A DNA stretch of 62,329 bases. Source: Comamonadaceae bacterium (lineage in GTDB: Bacteria > Pseudomonadota > Gammaproteobacteria > Burkholderiales > Burkholderiaceae_C). The notes under the pieces were generated by a model. That model was given only the letters and a program-made list of their open reading frames with translations, did no database searches and was not told where the DNA came from. Location of the stretch: contig JAIYCB010000050.1 in the NCBI GenBank assembly GCA_027488215.1, positions 69,543-131,871 on the forward strand. Reading direction: 5' to 3'. The position numbers and the translations under genes were made by a program. The stretch's first letter is position 1. The number at the start of each line of letters is the position of its first letter. This document shows, one piece after another, positions 20,527 through 36,781 of the stretch.

Positions 20527-21690
20527 GTGCTTTTGTCTCTTCAGGGAACCTTCCCGCCCGCCATCTTGGCGCTCGCAGACGGCACGGTCTTTATCGGCAA
20601 CTCGATCGGAGCCACCGGCTCCACAGTCGGCGAAGTGGTGTTCAACACCTCGCTTACCGGCTATCAGGAAATCCTCACTGACCCCAGTTACTGCCAGCAG
20701 ATCGTCACCCTGACGTACCCGCACATCGGAAACTACGGTGTCAACATGGAAGACATCGAAGCCGACCAAGTCCATGCTGCTGGCTTGATCATCAAAGATT
20801 TGCCTTTGATCGCGAGCAACTTCCGCTCCAGTCAAACCCTCTCGGCTTATTTGGCCGATGCAGGCACCGTGGCGATTGCCAGCATCGACACCCGCCAACT
20901 GACCCGTATCTTGCGCACCAAGGGTGCGCAAAACGGTGCCATTGTGGGTCTGGCCAAAGGCCAGGAAGTCACTCAAGCCGTCATTGACCAAGCTGTGGCT
21001 GCAGCCAAAGGCGCGCCCAACATGGCTGGCCTTGATCTGGCTCAAAAAGTCACCGTGTCCAAGTCCTATGAGTGGACTCAAACCGAGTGGACTTTGGGCG
21101 AAGGCTACGGCCACTTGACCGCACCGAAGTTCCATGTCGTCGCCTATGACTTCGGCGTGAAGAAAAACATCTTGCGCATGCTGGCCGAGCGCGGCTGCAA
21201 AGTCACTGTTTTGCCTGCCAAGACGCCCGCCGCTGAAGTGCTCAAGCACAAGCCAGACGGCATCTTCTTGTCCAACGGCCCTGGCGATCCACAGCCTTGC
21301 GACTACGCAATTGCAGCCACTGCCGAGCTGATCGAAACTGGCATTCCTACTTTCGGCATTTGCTTAGGTCATCAAATCATGGCCTTGGCCAGTGGTGCCA
21401 AGACATTCAAGATGAAGTTTGGTCACCATGGCGCCAACCACCCCGTGAAAGACCTCGATTCGGGTCGCGTGTCCATCACCAGCCAGAACCATGGATTTGC
21501 GGTGGACGAAAAGTCCTTGCCCCCAAATTTGCGCGCGACGCACGTCTCATTGTTTGATGGCACGCTGCAAGGCCTTGCCCGGACTGACAAGCCCGCGTTC
21601 TGTTTTCAGGGCCACCCTGAGGCATCGCCCGGCCCGCACGACATTGCTTACCTCTTTGACCGCTTCATCAACCTGATGGAGGGTAAATAA
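20527..21690 (+). CDS. carA: Carbamoyl-phosphate synthase small subunit
   Basis: Glutaminase subunit that passes ammonia to CarB for arginine and pyrimidine synthesis. The 387 residues hold the class I glutamine amidotransferase triad: nucleophile Cys in FGICLGHQ, and His and Glu in [13 protein letters not shown]. The start is GTG at 20527 with CGGAG upstream. The stop is followed directly by carB. Confidence 0.97.
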   Translation: MLLSLQGTFPPAILALADGTVFIGNSIGATGSTVGEVVFNTSLTGYQEILTDPSYCQQIVTLTYPHIGNYGVNMEDIEADQVHAAGLIIKDLPLIASNFRSSQTLSAYLADAGTVAIASIDTRQLTRILRTKGAQNGAIVGLAKGQEVTQAVIDQAVAAAKGAPNMAGLDLAQKVTVSKSYEWTQTEWTLGEGYGHLTAPKFHVVAYDFGVKKNILRMLAERGCKVTVLPAKTPAAEVLKHKPDGIFLSNGPGDPQPCDYAIAATAELIETGIPTFGICLGHQIMALASGAKTFKMKFGHHGANHPVKDLDSGRVSITSQNHGFAVDEKSLPPNLRATHVSLFDGTLQGLARTDKPAFCFQGHPEASPGPHDIAYLFDRFINLMEGK

Positions 21691-21691
21691 C

Positions 21692-24970
<3,279 letters not shown>

Positions 24971-25026
24971 ACCCTCGCCTTGCTGCCTGCTTCCTTGGCT
25001 GGGGGCAGGGCATAATGCTGAAATGC

Positions 25027-25059
25027 CCGCCGAGTCTCAACGCTCGGCGGTTTGCTTTT
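25027..25059 (+). terminator. Hairpin with T-rich tail in the greA leader
   Basis: CCGCCGAG and CTCGGCGG form a perfect 8-bp stem with an 8-base loop, followed by TTTGCTTTT. It ends 12 bases before the greA ATG, so it can terminate carB transcripts and may also attenuate greA. Confidence 0.7.
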
Positions 25060-25071
25060 GGAGAACCGAAC

Positions 25072-25548
25072 ATGTCAACCATTCCGATCACAAAACGCGG
25101 TGCTGAAAAGCTCAAGGATGAGTTGCATCGCCTCAAAACCGTGGACCGCCCTGGCGTGATCCAAGCCATTGCTGAAGCGCGTGCCCAGGGAGATCTGAGC
25201 GAAAACGCCGAATACGATGCAGCCAAGGACCGTCAGGGCTTCATTGAAGGACGAATTCAGGAAATCGAGGGGAAGTTGTCGGCCGCGCAGATCATCGACC
25301 CGGCGTCAGTGGACGCAGGTGGGCGTGTGGTGTTTGGCACGACCGTAAAACTGGAGGACGAGAGTACAGGCGAGGCCGTGACCTACCAGATCGTGGGTGA
25401 GGACGAGGCCGATTTGAAGCTGGGTCTCATCAACATCAGCAGCCCCATTGCTCGCGCACTGATCGGCAAGGAAGAGGGCGATGTCGCCGAAGTTCAGGCG
25501 CCCGGTGGTGTGCGCCGTTATGAGATTGTGGGCGTTTCTTACATCTGA
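25072..25548 (+). CDS. greA: Transcription elongation factor GreA
   Basis: Rescues backtracked RNA polymerase by stimulating transcript cleavage. The 158 residues contain the N-terminal coiled coil with the acidic tip ([16 protein letters not shown]) and the FKBP-like C-terminal domain. ATG 25072 follows GGAGAACCGAAC; the upstream extension of the frame is the leader hairpin. A GreA next to carAB is usual in Proteobacteria. Confidence 0.97.
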   Translation: MSTIPITKRGAEKLKDELHRLKTVDRPGVIQAIAEARAQGDLSENAEYDAAKDRQGFIEGRIQEIEGKLSAAQIIDPASVDAGGRVVFGTTVKLEDESTGEAVTYQIVGEDEADLKLGLINISSPIARALIGKEEGDVAEVQAPGGVRRYEIVGVSYI

Positions 25549-25614
25549 CAAAAGACGAAGGCCGTTGGTAACGGCTTTCGGGTTGGGACCGGACTGACGC
25601 AGGCTAAAACCGCG

Positions 25615-26088
25615 TCAGTCGTGGCGGCCTTTTTTGACCGATTTCTGCTTGGGTTTCGCCCGCTTGATCTGGCCACCCGCGGCCAGACGTTGGTTCCCGA
25701 GCACGCGCACGGTTTTGACTTCAGGGCGCTGGCCGCCGCGAGAACTGTATTTCAGAATTTTGAAGTCTCGTGGACCGGCTTTGCGGTCTTCGTCTTGCTC
25801 TTTGATTTTTTTGGGCTGTGGGCGCCAAAGTATCAGCAGTTTGCCAATGTGCTGGATTGGCGCTGCGCTGAGTTGATCGGCTAATTGGGCGAACATGGTT
25901 TCTCGTGCAGCGCGGTCATCGCCCAATACGCGGATCTTGATCAGTCCGTGGGCATTCAGGGCTGCTTCGGTTTCCTTGATGACCGCAGGGGTCAGGCCAT
26001 CGCCGCCGACCATGACGACCGGGTCGAGGTGGTGGGCATCGGCGCGAAAAACTTTGCGCTCGGCAGGTGTAAGTTGTATTTGGGGCAT
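25615..26088 (-). CDS. yhbY: YhbY/CRM-domain RNA-binding protein
   Basis: Small RNA-binding protein of the CRM domain type, associated with pre-50S ribosomes in E. coli. The 157 residues start [28 protein letters not shown] and include GLIKIRVLG. The CRM domain occupies about residues 4-100. A basic tail of about 55 residues ([16 protein letters not shown]) makes it longer than the E. coli protein. It is divergent from rlmE by 31 bases; both act on the large subunit. A 22-residue upstream extension was rejected. Confidence 0.92.
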   Translation of the reverse strand: MPQIQLTPAERKVFRADAHHLDPVVMVGGDGLTPAVIKETEAALNAHGLIKIRVLGDDRAARETMFAQLADQLSAAPIQHIGKLLILWRPQPKKIKEQDEDRKAGPRDFKILKYSSRGGQRPEVKTVRVLGNQRLAAGGQIKRAKPKQKSVKKGRHD

Positions 26089-26119
26089 CCGCGTATTATC
26101 CCCGCAAGGACGCGAAAGA

Positions 26120-26830
26120 ATGAAAGTCAAAACCAAAAGTAAAAAGGTCAACAAAGCTTGGTTGAATGACCATGTGAACGATCCGTACGTGAAATTAGCC
26201 CTGAAAGAGGGCTACCGTGCTCGGGCGGCTTATAAGCTAAAGGAAATTGATGAAACCTTGGGTTTGATCCGCCCAGGTGATCTGGTGGTGGACCTGGGCT
26301 CGGCCCCGGGGGCCTGGAGCCAGTATCTGCACCGCCGTTTGTCGCCCGATGGTGCGGCGGTGGGCGAACTCAATGGCAGCATCATTGCGCTGGATATTCT
26401 GCCCATGGCTCCAATAGAGGGGGTGCATTTCATTCAGGGTGATTTTCGTGAAAACGAGGCAGCCTCTCAGCTGGAAGCGGCTTTGCAGGGGCGGCAGGCC
26501 GATGTGGTGGTGTCCGACATGGCCCCCAATTTATCGGGCATCGAGTCCTCGGACGCGGCGCGAGTTTTGCATTTGATCGAGCTGGCCGTGGAATTTGCAC
26601 AAAGCCACATGAAGCCCCAGGGTACATTGGTGGTCAAAGTTTTTCATGGCAGCGGCTACAGCCAGATCGTCAAAATGTTCAAAGAAACCTTCAAAGTGGT
26701 CAAGCCGATCAAGCCCAAATCGTCCCGCGACAAGTCTTCGGAGACTTTTTTGGTGGGTATGGGCCTGATTCATGGGGCTTCATGCCTTAATTCCCAGCTT
26801 TTAGAGGGCCAAAACCCCGAAAAGGCATGA
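26120..26830 (+). CDS. rlmE: 23S rRNA 2'-O-methyltransferase RlmE (FtsJ)
   Basis: Methylates U2552 of 23S rRNA in E. coli. The 236 residues have the SAM-binding motif [13 protein letters not shown] and the catalytic K-D-K-E set (K in [15 protein letters not shown] in [12 protein letters not shown] in [12 protein letters not shown] near ETFLVG). ATG 26120 has AAGGA upstream. The frame upstream of it overlaps yhbY antisense and is not coding. The C-terminal 20 residues are longer than usual. Confidence 0.94.
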   Translation: MKVKTKSKKVNKAWLNDHVNDPYVKLALKEGYRARAAYKLKEIDETLGLIRPGDLVVDLGSAPGAWSQYLHRRLSPDGAAVGELNGSIIALDILPMAPIEGVHFIQGDFRENEAASQLEAALQGRQADVVVSDMAPNLSGIESSDAARVLHLIELAVEFAQSHMKPQGTLVVKVFHGSGYSQIVKMFKETFKVVKPIKPKSSRDKSSETFLVGMGLIHGASCLNSQLLEGQNPEKA

Positions 26831-26887
26831 CCAAGGCCTCCAGCAGGCCTAGAATGATGGTAATAATTTTTTCGATTGGAGTCTTTC

Positions 26888-28807
26888 TTGAATAACCCTT
26901 GGTTTTCCAAAATTGCCGTCTGGATGGTGATTGCCATGGTGCTGTTCACCTTGTTCAAACAATTTGACAACCGCGGTGTCGCAGGCGCGAATGCCATTGG
27001 TTATTCTGATTTTTTGGAAGAGGTGCGCAGCAACCGGATCAAGAGTGCCACGATCTCCGAAAGCCCTGGCGGCACTGAAATCTTGGCTATCACGGTCGAT
27101 GACCGTCGCATCAGGACCACCGCTACCTACTTGGACCGCGGTTTGGTGGGTGATTTGATCAACAGCGGCATCAAGTTTGATGTCAAACCACGTGAAGAGG
27201 GTTCTTTGCTGATGACGTTGTTGGTCAGCTGGGGCCCCATGTTGTTGCTGATCGGTGTCTGGGTTTATTTCATGCGCCAGATGCAAGGTGGCGGTAAAGG
27301 CGGTGCCTTCAGCTTTGGCAAATCCAAGGCACGCATGCTCGATGAGAACAACAACAATGTCACGTTCGCTGATGTGGCTGGTTGCGACGAAGCCAAAGAA
27401 GAGGTCAAGGAGGTGGTGGACTTCCTTAAAGATCCCCAAAAGTTCCAGAAATTAGGCGGTCGCATTCCTCGAGGTTTGTTGCTGGTTGGACCGCCTGGTA
27501 CGGGTAAAACTCTGCTGGCCAAGGGCATTGCCGGAGAAGCCAAGGTGCCGTTTTTCAGCATCTCGGGTTCCGATTTCGTGGAAATGTTTGTCGGCGTGGG
27601 CGCTGCCCGTGTGCGCGACATGTTCGAGAACGCCAAGAAAAACGCACCTTGCATCATCTTCATTGACGAAATCGATGCGGTTGGACGCCAGCGTGGTGCC
27701 GGCCTTGGTGGGGGTAACGACGAGCGTGAGCAGACCCTCAACCAGATGCTGGTCGAGATGGATGGCTTCGAGACCAATCTGGGTGTGATCGTGGTGGCTG
27801 CCACCAACCGTCCTGACATCTTGGACGCTGCATTGCTTCGTCCCGGCCGCTTTGACCGACAGGTCTATGTGACCTTGCCTGACATCCGTGGCCGCGAGCA
27901 AATCTTGAACGTGCACATGCGCAAGGTGCCTATTGGCCAGGACGTGAACGCTGGCGTGATCGCCCGTGGCACGCCCGGCATGAGCGGCGCTGATCTGGCG
28001 AACCTGTGCAATGAAGCGGCATTGATGGCCGCCCGCCGCAATGCCCGTGTGGTGGAAATGGTTGATTTTGAAAAAGCCAAGGACAAGATCCTGATGGGTC
28101 CTGAGCGCAAGAGCATGGTGATGCCCGAGGAAGAGCGTCGCAACACGGCTTACCATGAGGCAGGTCATGCCCTCATCGGCAATCTGCTGCCGAAATGCGA
28201 TCCGGTTCACAAGGTCACCATCATTCCCCGTGGTCGCGCCTTGGGTGTGACCATGAGCTTGCCCGAGAAGGACCGGTACAGTTACGACAAGGAATACATG
28301 CTCAATCAGATCAGCATGCTTTTTGGTGGGCGAATTGCCGAAGAGGTCTTCATGAACCAGATGACCACAGGTGCGAGCAACGACTTCGAACGGGCAACGT
28401 CCATTGCCCGTGACATGGTGATGCGTTACGGCATGACCGATGCGCTTGGTCCCATGGTCTATGCCGAGAATGAAGGCGAAGTGTTCCTCGGCCGCTCTGT
28501 CACCAAGACCACCAACATGAGTGAATCCACCATGCAAAAGGTGGATTTGGAGGTGCGCCGCATCATCGATGAACAGTACGGCTTGGCGCGTCGCTTGATC
28601 GAGGAACACAGTGCTCAAATGCACGCGATGGCAAAGGCCTTGCTGGAATGGGAGACCATCGACAAAGACCAGATTTCCGACATCATGGCTGGTCGCGATC
28701 CTCTGCCACCCAAGGATTGGACGCCTCGTACGCCCCCCTCGGGAGGTAACAATGGTGGCGGTGGCACTTCGGTTGTTCAGCCTGAGCCTGCCACCACGGT
28801 GGCCTGA
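26888..28807 (+). CDS. ftsH: ATP-dependent zinc metalloprotease FtsH
   Basis: Membrane-anchored AAA+ protease that degrades membrane proteins and regulators such as LpxC. The 639 residues have two membrane segments (about 5-25 and 105-125), the Walker A motif GPPGTGKT (201-208), Walker [11 protein letters not shown] and the zinc motif HEAGH (423-427), ending in a Gly/Pro-rich tail. The start is TTG at 26888 with GGAG seven bases upstream, giving the family start [19 protein letters not shown] about 30 bases upstream could be its -10 box. Confidence 0.97.
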   Translation: MNNPWFSKIAVWMVIAMVLFTLFKQFDNRGVAGANAIGYSDFLEEVRSNRIKSATISESPGGTEILAITVDDRRIRTTATYLDRGLVGDLINSGIKFDVKPREEGSLLMTLLVSWGPMLLLIGVWVYFMRQMQGGGKGGAFSFGKSKARMLDENNNNVTFADVAGCDEAKEEVKEVVDFLKDPQKFQKLGGRIPRGLLLVGPPGTGKTLLAKGIAGEAKVPFFSISGSDFVEMFVGVGAARVRDMFENAKKNAPCIIFIDEIDAVGRQRGAGLGGGNDEREQTLNQMLVEMDGFETNLGVIVVAATNRPDILDAALLRPGRFDRQVYVTLPDIRGREQILNVHMRKVPIGQDVNAGVIARGTPGMSGADLANLCNEAALMAARRNARVVEMVDFEKAKDKILMGPERKSMVMPEEERRNTAYHEAGHALIGNLLPKCDPVHKVTIIPRGRALGVTMSLPEKDRYSYDKEYMLNQISMLFGGRIAEEVFMNQMTTGASNDFERATSIARDMVMRYGMTDALGPMVYAENEGEVFLGRSVTKTTNMSESTMQKVDLEVRRIIDEQYGLARRLIEEHSAQMHAMAKALLEWETIDKDQISDIMAGRDPLPPKDWTPRTPPSGGNNGGGGTSVVQPEPATTVA

Positions 28808-28834
28808 AGAGGTCAAGCTTGGGTAGCTAGACAG

Positions 28835-28857
28835 CGGGGCCTTCGGGCCCCGTTTTT
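28835..28857 (+). terminator. Terminator after ftsH
   Basis: CGGGGCC-TTCG-GGCCCCG is a 7-bp stem with a stable tetraloop followed by five T, located 28 bases after the ftsH stop. Confidence 0.85.
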
Positions 28858-28894
28858 CATGGTGTTAACTTAAATTGGGGGAGTCATCGTTTCC

Positions 28895-29749
28895 ATGCAT
28901 TGGCAAACCACGCGGTTTAATCTGAATCTATCTTGTCCAAGCGTGATGGGTATCGTCAACTTGACCCCCGACTCTTTTTCGGATGGCGGGCAACATACGG
29001 ATGTTTCCCAGTCCTTGCAACATGCCCAGCAGATGCTGCGCGACGGTGCAGCGATTCTGGACGTCGGGGCGGAGTCAACCCGCCCCGGTGCCAAAGAGGT
29101 GCCGCTTGCAGAGGAGTTGGCACGTTTGATGCCGTTTTTGCAGGAGGCTGTACGTTGGCAAGTGCCGATATCGGTGGACACATACAAGCCCGAGGTGATG
29201 CAGGCGGTTCTGGATTTAGGGGTGGACATCATCAACGACGTCTGGGCTTTGCGTCAGCCTGGAGCCGAGCGCGTGGTGGCGGCTCATGCATCATGCGGTG
29301 TGTGTTTGATGCACATGCACCGTGATCCCCAGACCATGCAACTGGAAACCATGAGCGGCGACGTCGTCGCAACTGTCAAGCTGTTTTTGCAAGCCAGAAT
29401 GCAGAGCTTGATGACACAAGGTGTTGGTGTCAACCGATTGGTGCTGGATCCAGGGATTGGTTTTGGTAAAACTGTGGCGCAAAACTTCGAATTGCTGGCC
29501 CATCAATCGTCATTGATGCTGGAGGAGCGTCCGGTGATGGCTGCTTGGTCTCGAAAGTCTTCCTTGGGGGCGGTGTTGAATCAAGATGGCGCGGTTCCCC
29601 AGCCTTCTGAGCGCTTGTCGGCCAGTGTGGCGGCTGCTTTGATGGCCGTAGAACGGGGTGCACGACTGGTGCGCGTGCACGATGTCAAGGCCACGGTGGA
29701 TGCCTTGAAAGTATGGCAGGCAGTCCAAGCCGTCACTTCTGAGAAATGA
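28895..29749 (+). CDS. folP: Dihydropteroate synthase
   Basis: Condenses p-aminobenzoate with the pterin diphosphate in folate synthesis; the sulfonamide target. The 284 residues have the two signatures MGIVNLTPDSFSDGG and ILDVGAESTRPGA, and the late LVRVHDVKATVDA. The gene sits between ftsH and glmM, as in many Proteobacteria, but is set off from ftsH by a terminator. Confidence 0.97.
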   Translation: MHWQTTRFNLNLSCPSVMGIVNLTPDSFSDGGQHTDVSQSLQHAQQMLRDGAAILDVGAESTRPGAKEVPLAEELARLMPFLQEAVRWQVPISVDTYKPEVMQAVLDLGVDIINDVWALRQPGAERVVAAHASCGVCLMHMHRDPQTMQLETMSGDVVATVKLFLQARMQSLMTQGVGVNRLVLDPGIGFGKTVAQNFELLAHQSSLMLEERPVMAAWSRKSSLGAVLNQDGAVPQPSERLSASVAAALMAVERGARLVRVHDVKATVDALKVWQAVQAVTSEK

Positions 29750-29832
29750 GTGCTGGCACTCAGCTACTTTGTGTCTTCTGATCCGTCCAGACCGATAAAA
29801 TCAAACGACTGATAACAAAAAAGGACCAAGTC

Positions 29833-31161
29833 ATGGCGCGTCAATATTTCGGTACAGACGGTATTCGCGGCACCGTAGGGAAGAGTCCGATCACCCCCGA
29901 CTTTATCTTGCGCTTGGCTCACGCAGTAGGCCGTGTGTTGAAAGCTCATGAATCCCATCCTGTGGTCTTGATTGGCAAAGACACCCGTATATCCGGCTAC
30001 ATGCTGGAAAGCGCGCTGGAGTCAGGCTTCAATTCCGCAGGGGTGGACGTGGTGTTGCTTGGACCCGTCCCAACGCCTGCTGTGGCTTATCTGACCCGTG
30101 CTCAGCGCGCTACGTTGGGTGTGGTGATCAGCGCCAGTCATAACCCTTTTGCAGACAATGGCATCAAATTCTTCAGTGCTCAAGGCCAGAAATTGTCCGA
30201 CGCTTGGGAGGAAACAGTGGAGTCCATGCTGCTGGATGACCCTGTGTGGGTGGATTCGGCTGCTTTGGGTAAGACCCGCCGTCTCGCTGATGCGGCGGGC
30301 CGGTACATTGAGTTTTGCAAGAGCACTTTCTCCAACGATCTGACCCTCAAAGGGCTGAAGATCGTGGTGGATGCAGCCCACGGGGCGGCTTATCAGATCG
30401 CACCCAAGGTTTTTCATGAATTGGGGGCCGAGGTGATCGCTATCGGTTGTGCCCCCGATGGCCTGAACATCAACAAGGGGGTGGGTGCGACCCACCCCGA
30501 TGCGCTGGTGCAGGCGGTCAAGGACCAGCGGGCTGATTACGGTGTTGCGTTGGATGGTGATGCCGACCGTCTGCAGTTGGTGGATGCAACGGGTCGCTTG
30601 TTCAATGGCGACGAATTGTTGTACCTGATGGTCGCTGACCGCTTGGCCCGCGACGAGTCCGTGCCCGGTGCGGTGGGTACTTTAATGACCAATTTGGCGG
30701 TGGAGCTAGCCCTCAAGCGGCGAGGCGTTCAATTTGTACGTGCCCAAGTGGGAGACCGCTACGTGTTGGAGGTCTTGCATGACAAAGGCTGGTTGCTCGG
30801 TGGTGAAGGCTCGGGCCACTTGTTGGCCTTGGACAAACACACCACGGGTGATGGTCTCATCAGTGCCTTGCAGGTGCTACAAGCCTGTGTTGGCAGCGGA
30901 CAGACCATGGCCCAGCTGCTCGAAGGTGTCCAACTCTTTCCGCAAACCTTGATCAATGTGCGCTTGACCCCCGGATTTGATTGGCTAGCACATGCCCCTT
31001 TGTGGACTGCGAAACAGGCGGTCGAGACCGAACTGCGCGATTCCGGTCGGGTTTTGATTCGCGCCAGTGGTACCGAGCCCTTGGTGCGTGTCATGGTGGA
31101 GGCGCGTGACGCAGATCAGGCGAGAGCATGCGCTGAGCGCATCGCCGCCACCTTGGCTTGA
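29833..31161 (+). CDS. glmM: Phosphoglucosamine mutase
   Basis: Converts glucosamine-6-phosphate to glucosamine-1-phosphate for peptidoglycan and lipopolysaccharide. The 442 residues begin [13 protein letters not shown], have the phosphoserine loop [16 protein letters not shown], the metal-binding DGDADR and the C-terminal [18 protein letters not shown] 29833 follows AAAGGACCAAGTC. Confidence 0.97.
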   Translation: MARQYFGTDGIRGTVGKSPITPDFILRLAHAVGRVLKAHESHPVVLIGKDTRISGYMLESALESGFNSAGVDVVLLGPVPTPAVAYLTRAQRATLGVVISASHNPFADNGIKFFSAQGQKLSDAWEETVESMLLDDPVWVDSAALGKTRRLADAAGRYIEFCKSTFSNDLTLKGLKIVVDAAHGAAYQIAPKVFHELGAEVIAIGCAPDGLNINKGVGATHPDALVQAVKDQRADYGVALDGDADRLQLVDATGRLFNGDELLYLMVADRLARDESVPGAVGTLMTNLAVELALKRRGVQFVRAQVGDRYVLEVLHDKGWLLGGEGSGHLLALDKHTTGDGLISALQVLQACVGSGQTMAQLLEGVQLFPQTLINVRLTPGFDWLAHAPLWTAKQAVETELRDSGRVLIRASGTEPLVRVMVEARDADQARACAERIAATLA

Positions 31162-31170
31162 TGTGCCGCC

Positions 31171-32001
31171 TCAGTAAATCAGCCGATCCGGCTTGATTTC
31201 CTGCAGGATGGTGGTGGCGATCTCTTCGATCGATTTGGTGGTGGTCGATAGCCACCGAATGCCCGAGCGCCGCATCATGGCCTCGGCCTCCAAGACTTCC
31301 ATGCGGCAGTTTTCGAGGCTGGCATACCGGGAGTTGGGCCTGCGTTCGGCCCGGATTTCGGCAAGTCGGTCCGGGTGGATGCTCAGGCCAAAGATTTTTT
31401 TGCGGTGCGGCACCAGGGCGGGTGGCAGTTGTTTGCGCTCAAAATCTTCCGGAATCAAAGGGTAGTTTGCCGCCTTCAGGCCGTGCTGCATGGCCAGATA
31501 GAGGCTGGTCGGGGTTTTGCCGCTGCGACTCACGCCCACCAAAATCACATCGGCCGATTCCAGATCTCGGTTGGATTGCCCATCGTCATGCGCCAGAGAA
31601 AAGTTGATGGCTTCGATCCGGTCGTGGTATTCCTTGCTTTTGCTCACATCTGAAAAACGCCCCACCCGGTGGTGCGACTTGATACCGAGCTCGGCTTCCA
31701 GTGGATTGACGAATGTACCGAACATGTCGAGCAGCATGCCCTGGCAATGTTCTTGAAGCACTTTCAGCACATCCATGTTCACCAGGGTGGTGAACACAAT
31801 GGGTTTGGTGCCTTCCGTGTCGGCGGTGTGGTTGATCTGCCGCACCGCTTGGTGTGCTTTGTCGATGGTGTCTGTGAATGGCAATCGAACATGGCGTGAC
31901 TTCATGTCGAACTGGGCCAGGATGGCGTTGCCGAAAGTTTCAGCCGTGATGCCTGTGCCGTCAGATACAAAAAATACAGTGCGTTTTGGCATGCTTGTCA
32001 T
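31171..32001 (-). CDS. ppsR: PEP synthetase regulatory protein (kinase/phosphotransferase)
   Basis: DUF299 family protein that inactivates PEP synthase by ADP-dependent phosphorylation and restores it by Pi-dependent dephosphorylation. The 276 residues begin with [17 protein letters not shown] and carry a P-loop [11 protein letters not shown] in the C-terminal half. ATG 32001 was taken; ATG 31992 is equally possible, and neither has a clear Shine-Dalgarno sequence. It is divergent from its target gene ppsA, which supports the function. Confidence 0.95.
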   Translation of the reverse strand: MTSMPKRTVFFVSDGTGITAETFGNAILAQFDMKSRHVRLPFTDTIDKAHQAVRQINHTADTEGTKPIVFTTLVNMDVLKVLQEHCQGMLLDMFGTFVNPLEAELGIKSHHRVGRFSDVSKSKEYHDRIEAINFSLAHDDGQSNRDLESADVILVGVSRSGKTPTSLYLAMQHGLKAANYPLIPEDFERKQLPPALVPHRKKIFGLSIHPDRLAEIRAERRPNSRYASLENCRMEVLEAEAMMRRSGIRWLSTTTKSIEEIATTILQEIKPDRLIY

Positions 32002-32045
32002 TTATTTCAATGGCCGGGGTCAACATGACCCCTAAAATCAATCAA

Positions 32046-32054
32046 TTATCCACA
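32046..32054 (+). promoter_or_regulatory. Perfect DnaA box in the ppsR-ppsA spacer
   Basis: TTATCCACA matches the strict DnaA box. It is isolated, with no second box seen nearby, and lies in the 135-base divergent spacer. A chance match is possible. Confidence 0.4.
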
Positions 32055-32136
32055 GCTGTCCGCTCGGGGTTCTATTCAAAGAACAACACAACCCTGACCT
32101 TCACCATGGAGCCGAGTTTTAACTTTGGAGCTTTGC

Positions 32137-34527
<2,391 letters not shown>

Positions 34528-34559
34528 GCCTGCGGTCTCCATTTGATCAGGACAAGGTG

Positions 34560-36686
34560 ATGAGTCAACCCGCCAATGTCGCCATGTCTTCGGCTTACCG
34601 TTGGCGATTGCACCGCAATGTTCTGATTTATGTGGTTTTTCTGCTGGGTTTGATCGGGGTTATGGCTTGGGCAGAGCGCTCGGGCCTGTCTCGTAACCTG
34701 ATCGGCCCCATCTTTCTGTTCAGCACGGTGATGATTTATGCGTTGATCGGAATCGCTGGCAGAACCACAGATGAGGACGAGTACTATGTGGCTGGCCGAC
34801 GCATTCCAGCCATGTACAACGGCATGGCGACCGCTGCAGACTGGATGAGCGCAGCTTCTTTCATCAGTTTGGCAGGGGCGCTCTACCTGCAGGGTTTTTC
34901 AGGCACGGGCAACCAGCCTGGCGGTCTTGCCTATGTCATGGGCTGGACTGGGGGATTTTGCCTGGTGGCTCTTTTGATTGCCCCTCAGTTGCGTGCCATG
35001 CGCTTGTATACCTTGCCCGATTATTTCGATCAGAGATATGGCGGTCGCTGGCCCCGGTTGATTGCTGCATTGGCATCGGTGCTGTGTTCATTCACCTATG
35101 TGGTGGCCCAAATTTACGGTATTGGCCTGATCGCTTCGCGTTTGACCGGTGTGCAGTTCGAAATTGGGATTTTGTTGGGTCTAGGCGGTGTTCTGTTGTG
35201 CTCTTTTTTGGGGGGGATGCGGGCGATCACTTGGACCCAGGTGGCGCAGTACATCATGTTGCTGCTGGCCTTCCTGATTCCGGTTTCCTGGTTGGCCTAC
35301 AAACAATTGGGCAACCCTGTGGCTCCATCGGCCTATGGTGCCCAGTTGTCGGCCATTGCCAGTATCGAGAAGCGTCTGATGGACGACCCTGCCGAGCTGG
35401 AGGTGCGCCGCGAATACGCACAACGGGCCAAACTCTACGCATCGCGCTTGCAGGACGTAGACGCGGCCATGGTCGAGTTACGCCAGGAATTGGAAGAGAA
35501 AATTCGCTTGCTCAAATCGCAGGGGGCCGACTTCGCAGCGATTGCCCAGGTGCGCCGTGAATTGCTGGCCGTGCCGCACGAGGCTTCTGTCGCCCGCGAG
35601 TTGTGGACGCGTGCCATGCACGACAATTTGGAGCGTGCGCGAGCTCTGGGTGGCATGCCACCACACACGCAAGCTTTCATCGGTGAGCCCGATGCCGGAC
35701 TTGCCCAGGAGAAACTTTTCAGCGAGTCTCGCTTGAATTTCTTGGCTTTGGTGTTTTGCCTGATGGTTGGCACTGCGGGACTGCCGCATTTGTTGACCCG
35801 TTTCTACACATCGCCTTCGGTGGCTGAAACGCGCAGCTCCGTGGCTTGGTCCCTGTTTTTCATTGGCCTTATTTACTTGAGCGTGCCTGCATTGGCTGTG
35901 CTGGTGAAGTTTGAAGTGCTCAATACGCTGGTAGGCAGCAGTTTTGCGGATTTGCCCAGCTGGATGGCGCAATGGGCCAGGCTGGATTCAGCCTTGCTGT
36001 CATTTTCGGATGTCAACGGGGACGGTATTTTGCAATTGGGTGAGCTCAAGCTCGGGGCGGACATGATCATGTTGGCCACGCCCGAGTTGGGCGGTATGCC
36101 TTTTGTGGTGTCGGGCTTGGTGGCGGCAGGGGGACTGGCCGCTGCTCTGTCGACTGCCGATGGCTTGCTCTTGACCATCAGCAATGCTTTGGTGCGAGAC
36201 ATGCGGCCCAACGGCGTTACAGGCCCCAAGTCCTCTGAGGGGCGGGTGATCCTGTCTAAGTTCGCTTTGCTGGCCGTGGCCATGTTGGCGGCGGTGGTGG
36301 CAGCTTTCAAACCAGCAGAAATCCTGGCGTTGGTCTCGGCCTCTTTTTCGCTGGCCGCCTCGGCCTTCTTTCCGGGTATGGTGCTTGGCATGGCCTGGCA
36401 AAGGGCGCATCGTCCAGCGGTGGTGTTGGGCATGCTGTCTGGTCTGGGAGTGACCATTTTTTATATGGTGTTCAATGCCCCTGGTTTTCGACAATTTTGG
36501 GAGCTTGATTCATATGGCGGCCTGTGGTGGGGCATACAGCCATTGTCCGCGGGCGTATTTGGGGTTCCTGTGGGTTTTGCGGTCATGGTGCTTGCCACTT
36601 GGCTCATTCCAGAGCGCCTGATAGGCAACAACCTGCGTTCACAATCCTCAAAGGCGCAGCCGTCCAACAATTATCCCGGGTTGTGA
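34560..36686 (+). CDS. Sodium:solute symporter, VC_2705-like family
   Basis: Predicted sodium-coupled transporter of small organic acids, related to acetate permease ActP. The 708 residues hold about 13 hydrophobic segments. SSS family motifs include YYVAGRRIPAMYNGMATAADWMSAASF and SGLVAAGGLAAALSTADG. A soluble insert of about 120 residues (roughly 265-390) is charged and helical. An EF-hand-like loop DVNGDGILQLGE occupies residues 484-495. It starts 32 bases after ppsA, so co-transcription is likely and uptake of a gluconeogenic acid is a reasonable inference. No DUF4212 small subunit gene is present. Confidence 0.88.
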   Translation: MSQPANVAMSSAYRWRLHRNVLIYVVFLLGLIGVMAWAERSGLSRNLIGPIFLFSTVMIYALIGIAGRTTDEDEYYVAGRRIPAMYNGMATAADWMSAASFISLAGALYLQGFSGTGNQPGGLAYVMGWTGGFCLVALLIAPQLRAMRLYTLPDYFDQRYGGRWPRLIAALASVLCSFTYVVAQIYGIGLIASRLTGVQFEIGILLGLGGVLLCSFLGGMRAITWTQVAQYIMLLLAFLIPVSWLAYKQLGNPVAPSAYGAQLSAIASIEKRLMDDPAELEVRREYAQRAKLYASRLQDVDAAMVELRQELEEKIRLLKSQGADFAAIAQVRRELLAVPHEASVARELWTRAMHDNLERARALGGMPPHTQAFIGEPDAGLAQEKLFSESRLNFLALVFCLMVGTAGLPHLLTRFYTSPSVAETRSSVAWSLFFIGLIYLSVPALAVLVKFEVLNTLVGSSFADLPSWMAQWARLDSALLSFSDVNGDGILQLGELKLGADMIMLATPELGGMPFVVSGLVAAGGLAAALSTADGLLLTISNALVRDMRPNGVTGPKSSEGRVILSKFALLAVAMLAAVVAAFKPAEILALVSASFSLAASAFFPGMVLGMAWQRAHRPAVVLGMLSGLGVTIFYMVFNAPGFRQFWELDSYGGLWWGIQPLSAGVFGVPVGFAVMVLATWLIPERLIGNNLRSQSSKAQPSNNYPGL

Positions 36687-36695
36687 TGTTCAGGC

Positions 36696-36701
36696 TATAA
36701 T
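36696..36701 (+). promoter_or_regulatory. Likely -10 box of the rpsF promoter
   Basis: TATAAT in the 95-base spacer before rpsF. No clear -35 was found at the right distance. The leader would be about 75 bases; S6:S18 autoregulation is known in other bacteria, but no matching fold was verified. Confidence 0.5.
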
Positions 36702-36781
36702 TATTGGTTTCGCCTTGCTGCACCCCGTCAGACGCTGGGGGCAGCTGTTCCAACCAAATGGTTTAACCTCAAGGAGTCTCA

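Noticed and set aside
25593..25618. CTGACGC and GCGTCAG inverted repeat between greA and yhbY
   Set aside because: It has a long loop and no T tract, and overlaps the yhbY stop; it may be a weak shared terminator but was not strong enough to list.
27452..28816. A 454-codon open frame antisense to ftsH
   Set aside because: Overlaps the FtsH ATPase and protease domains; no recognisable domain.
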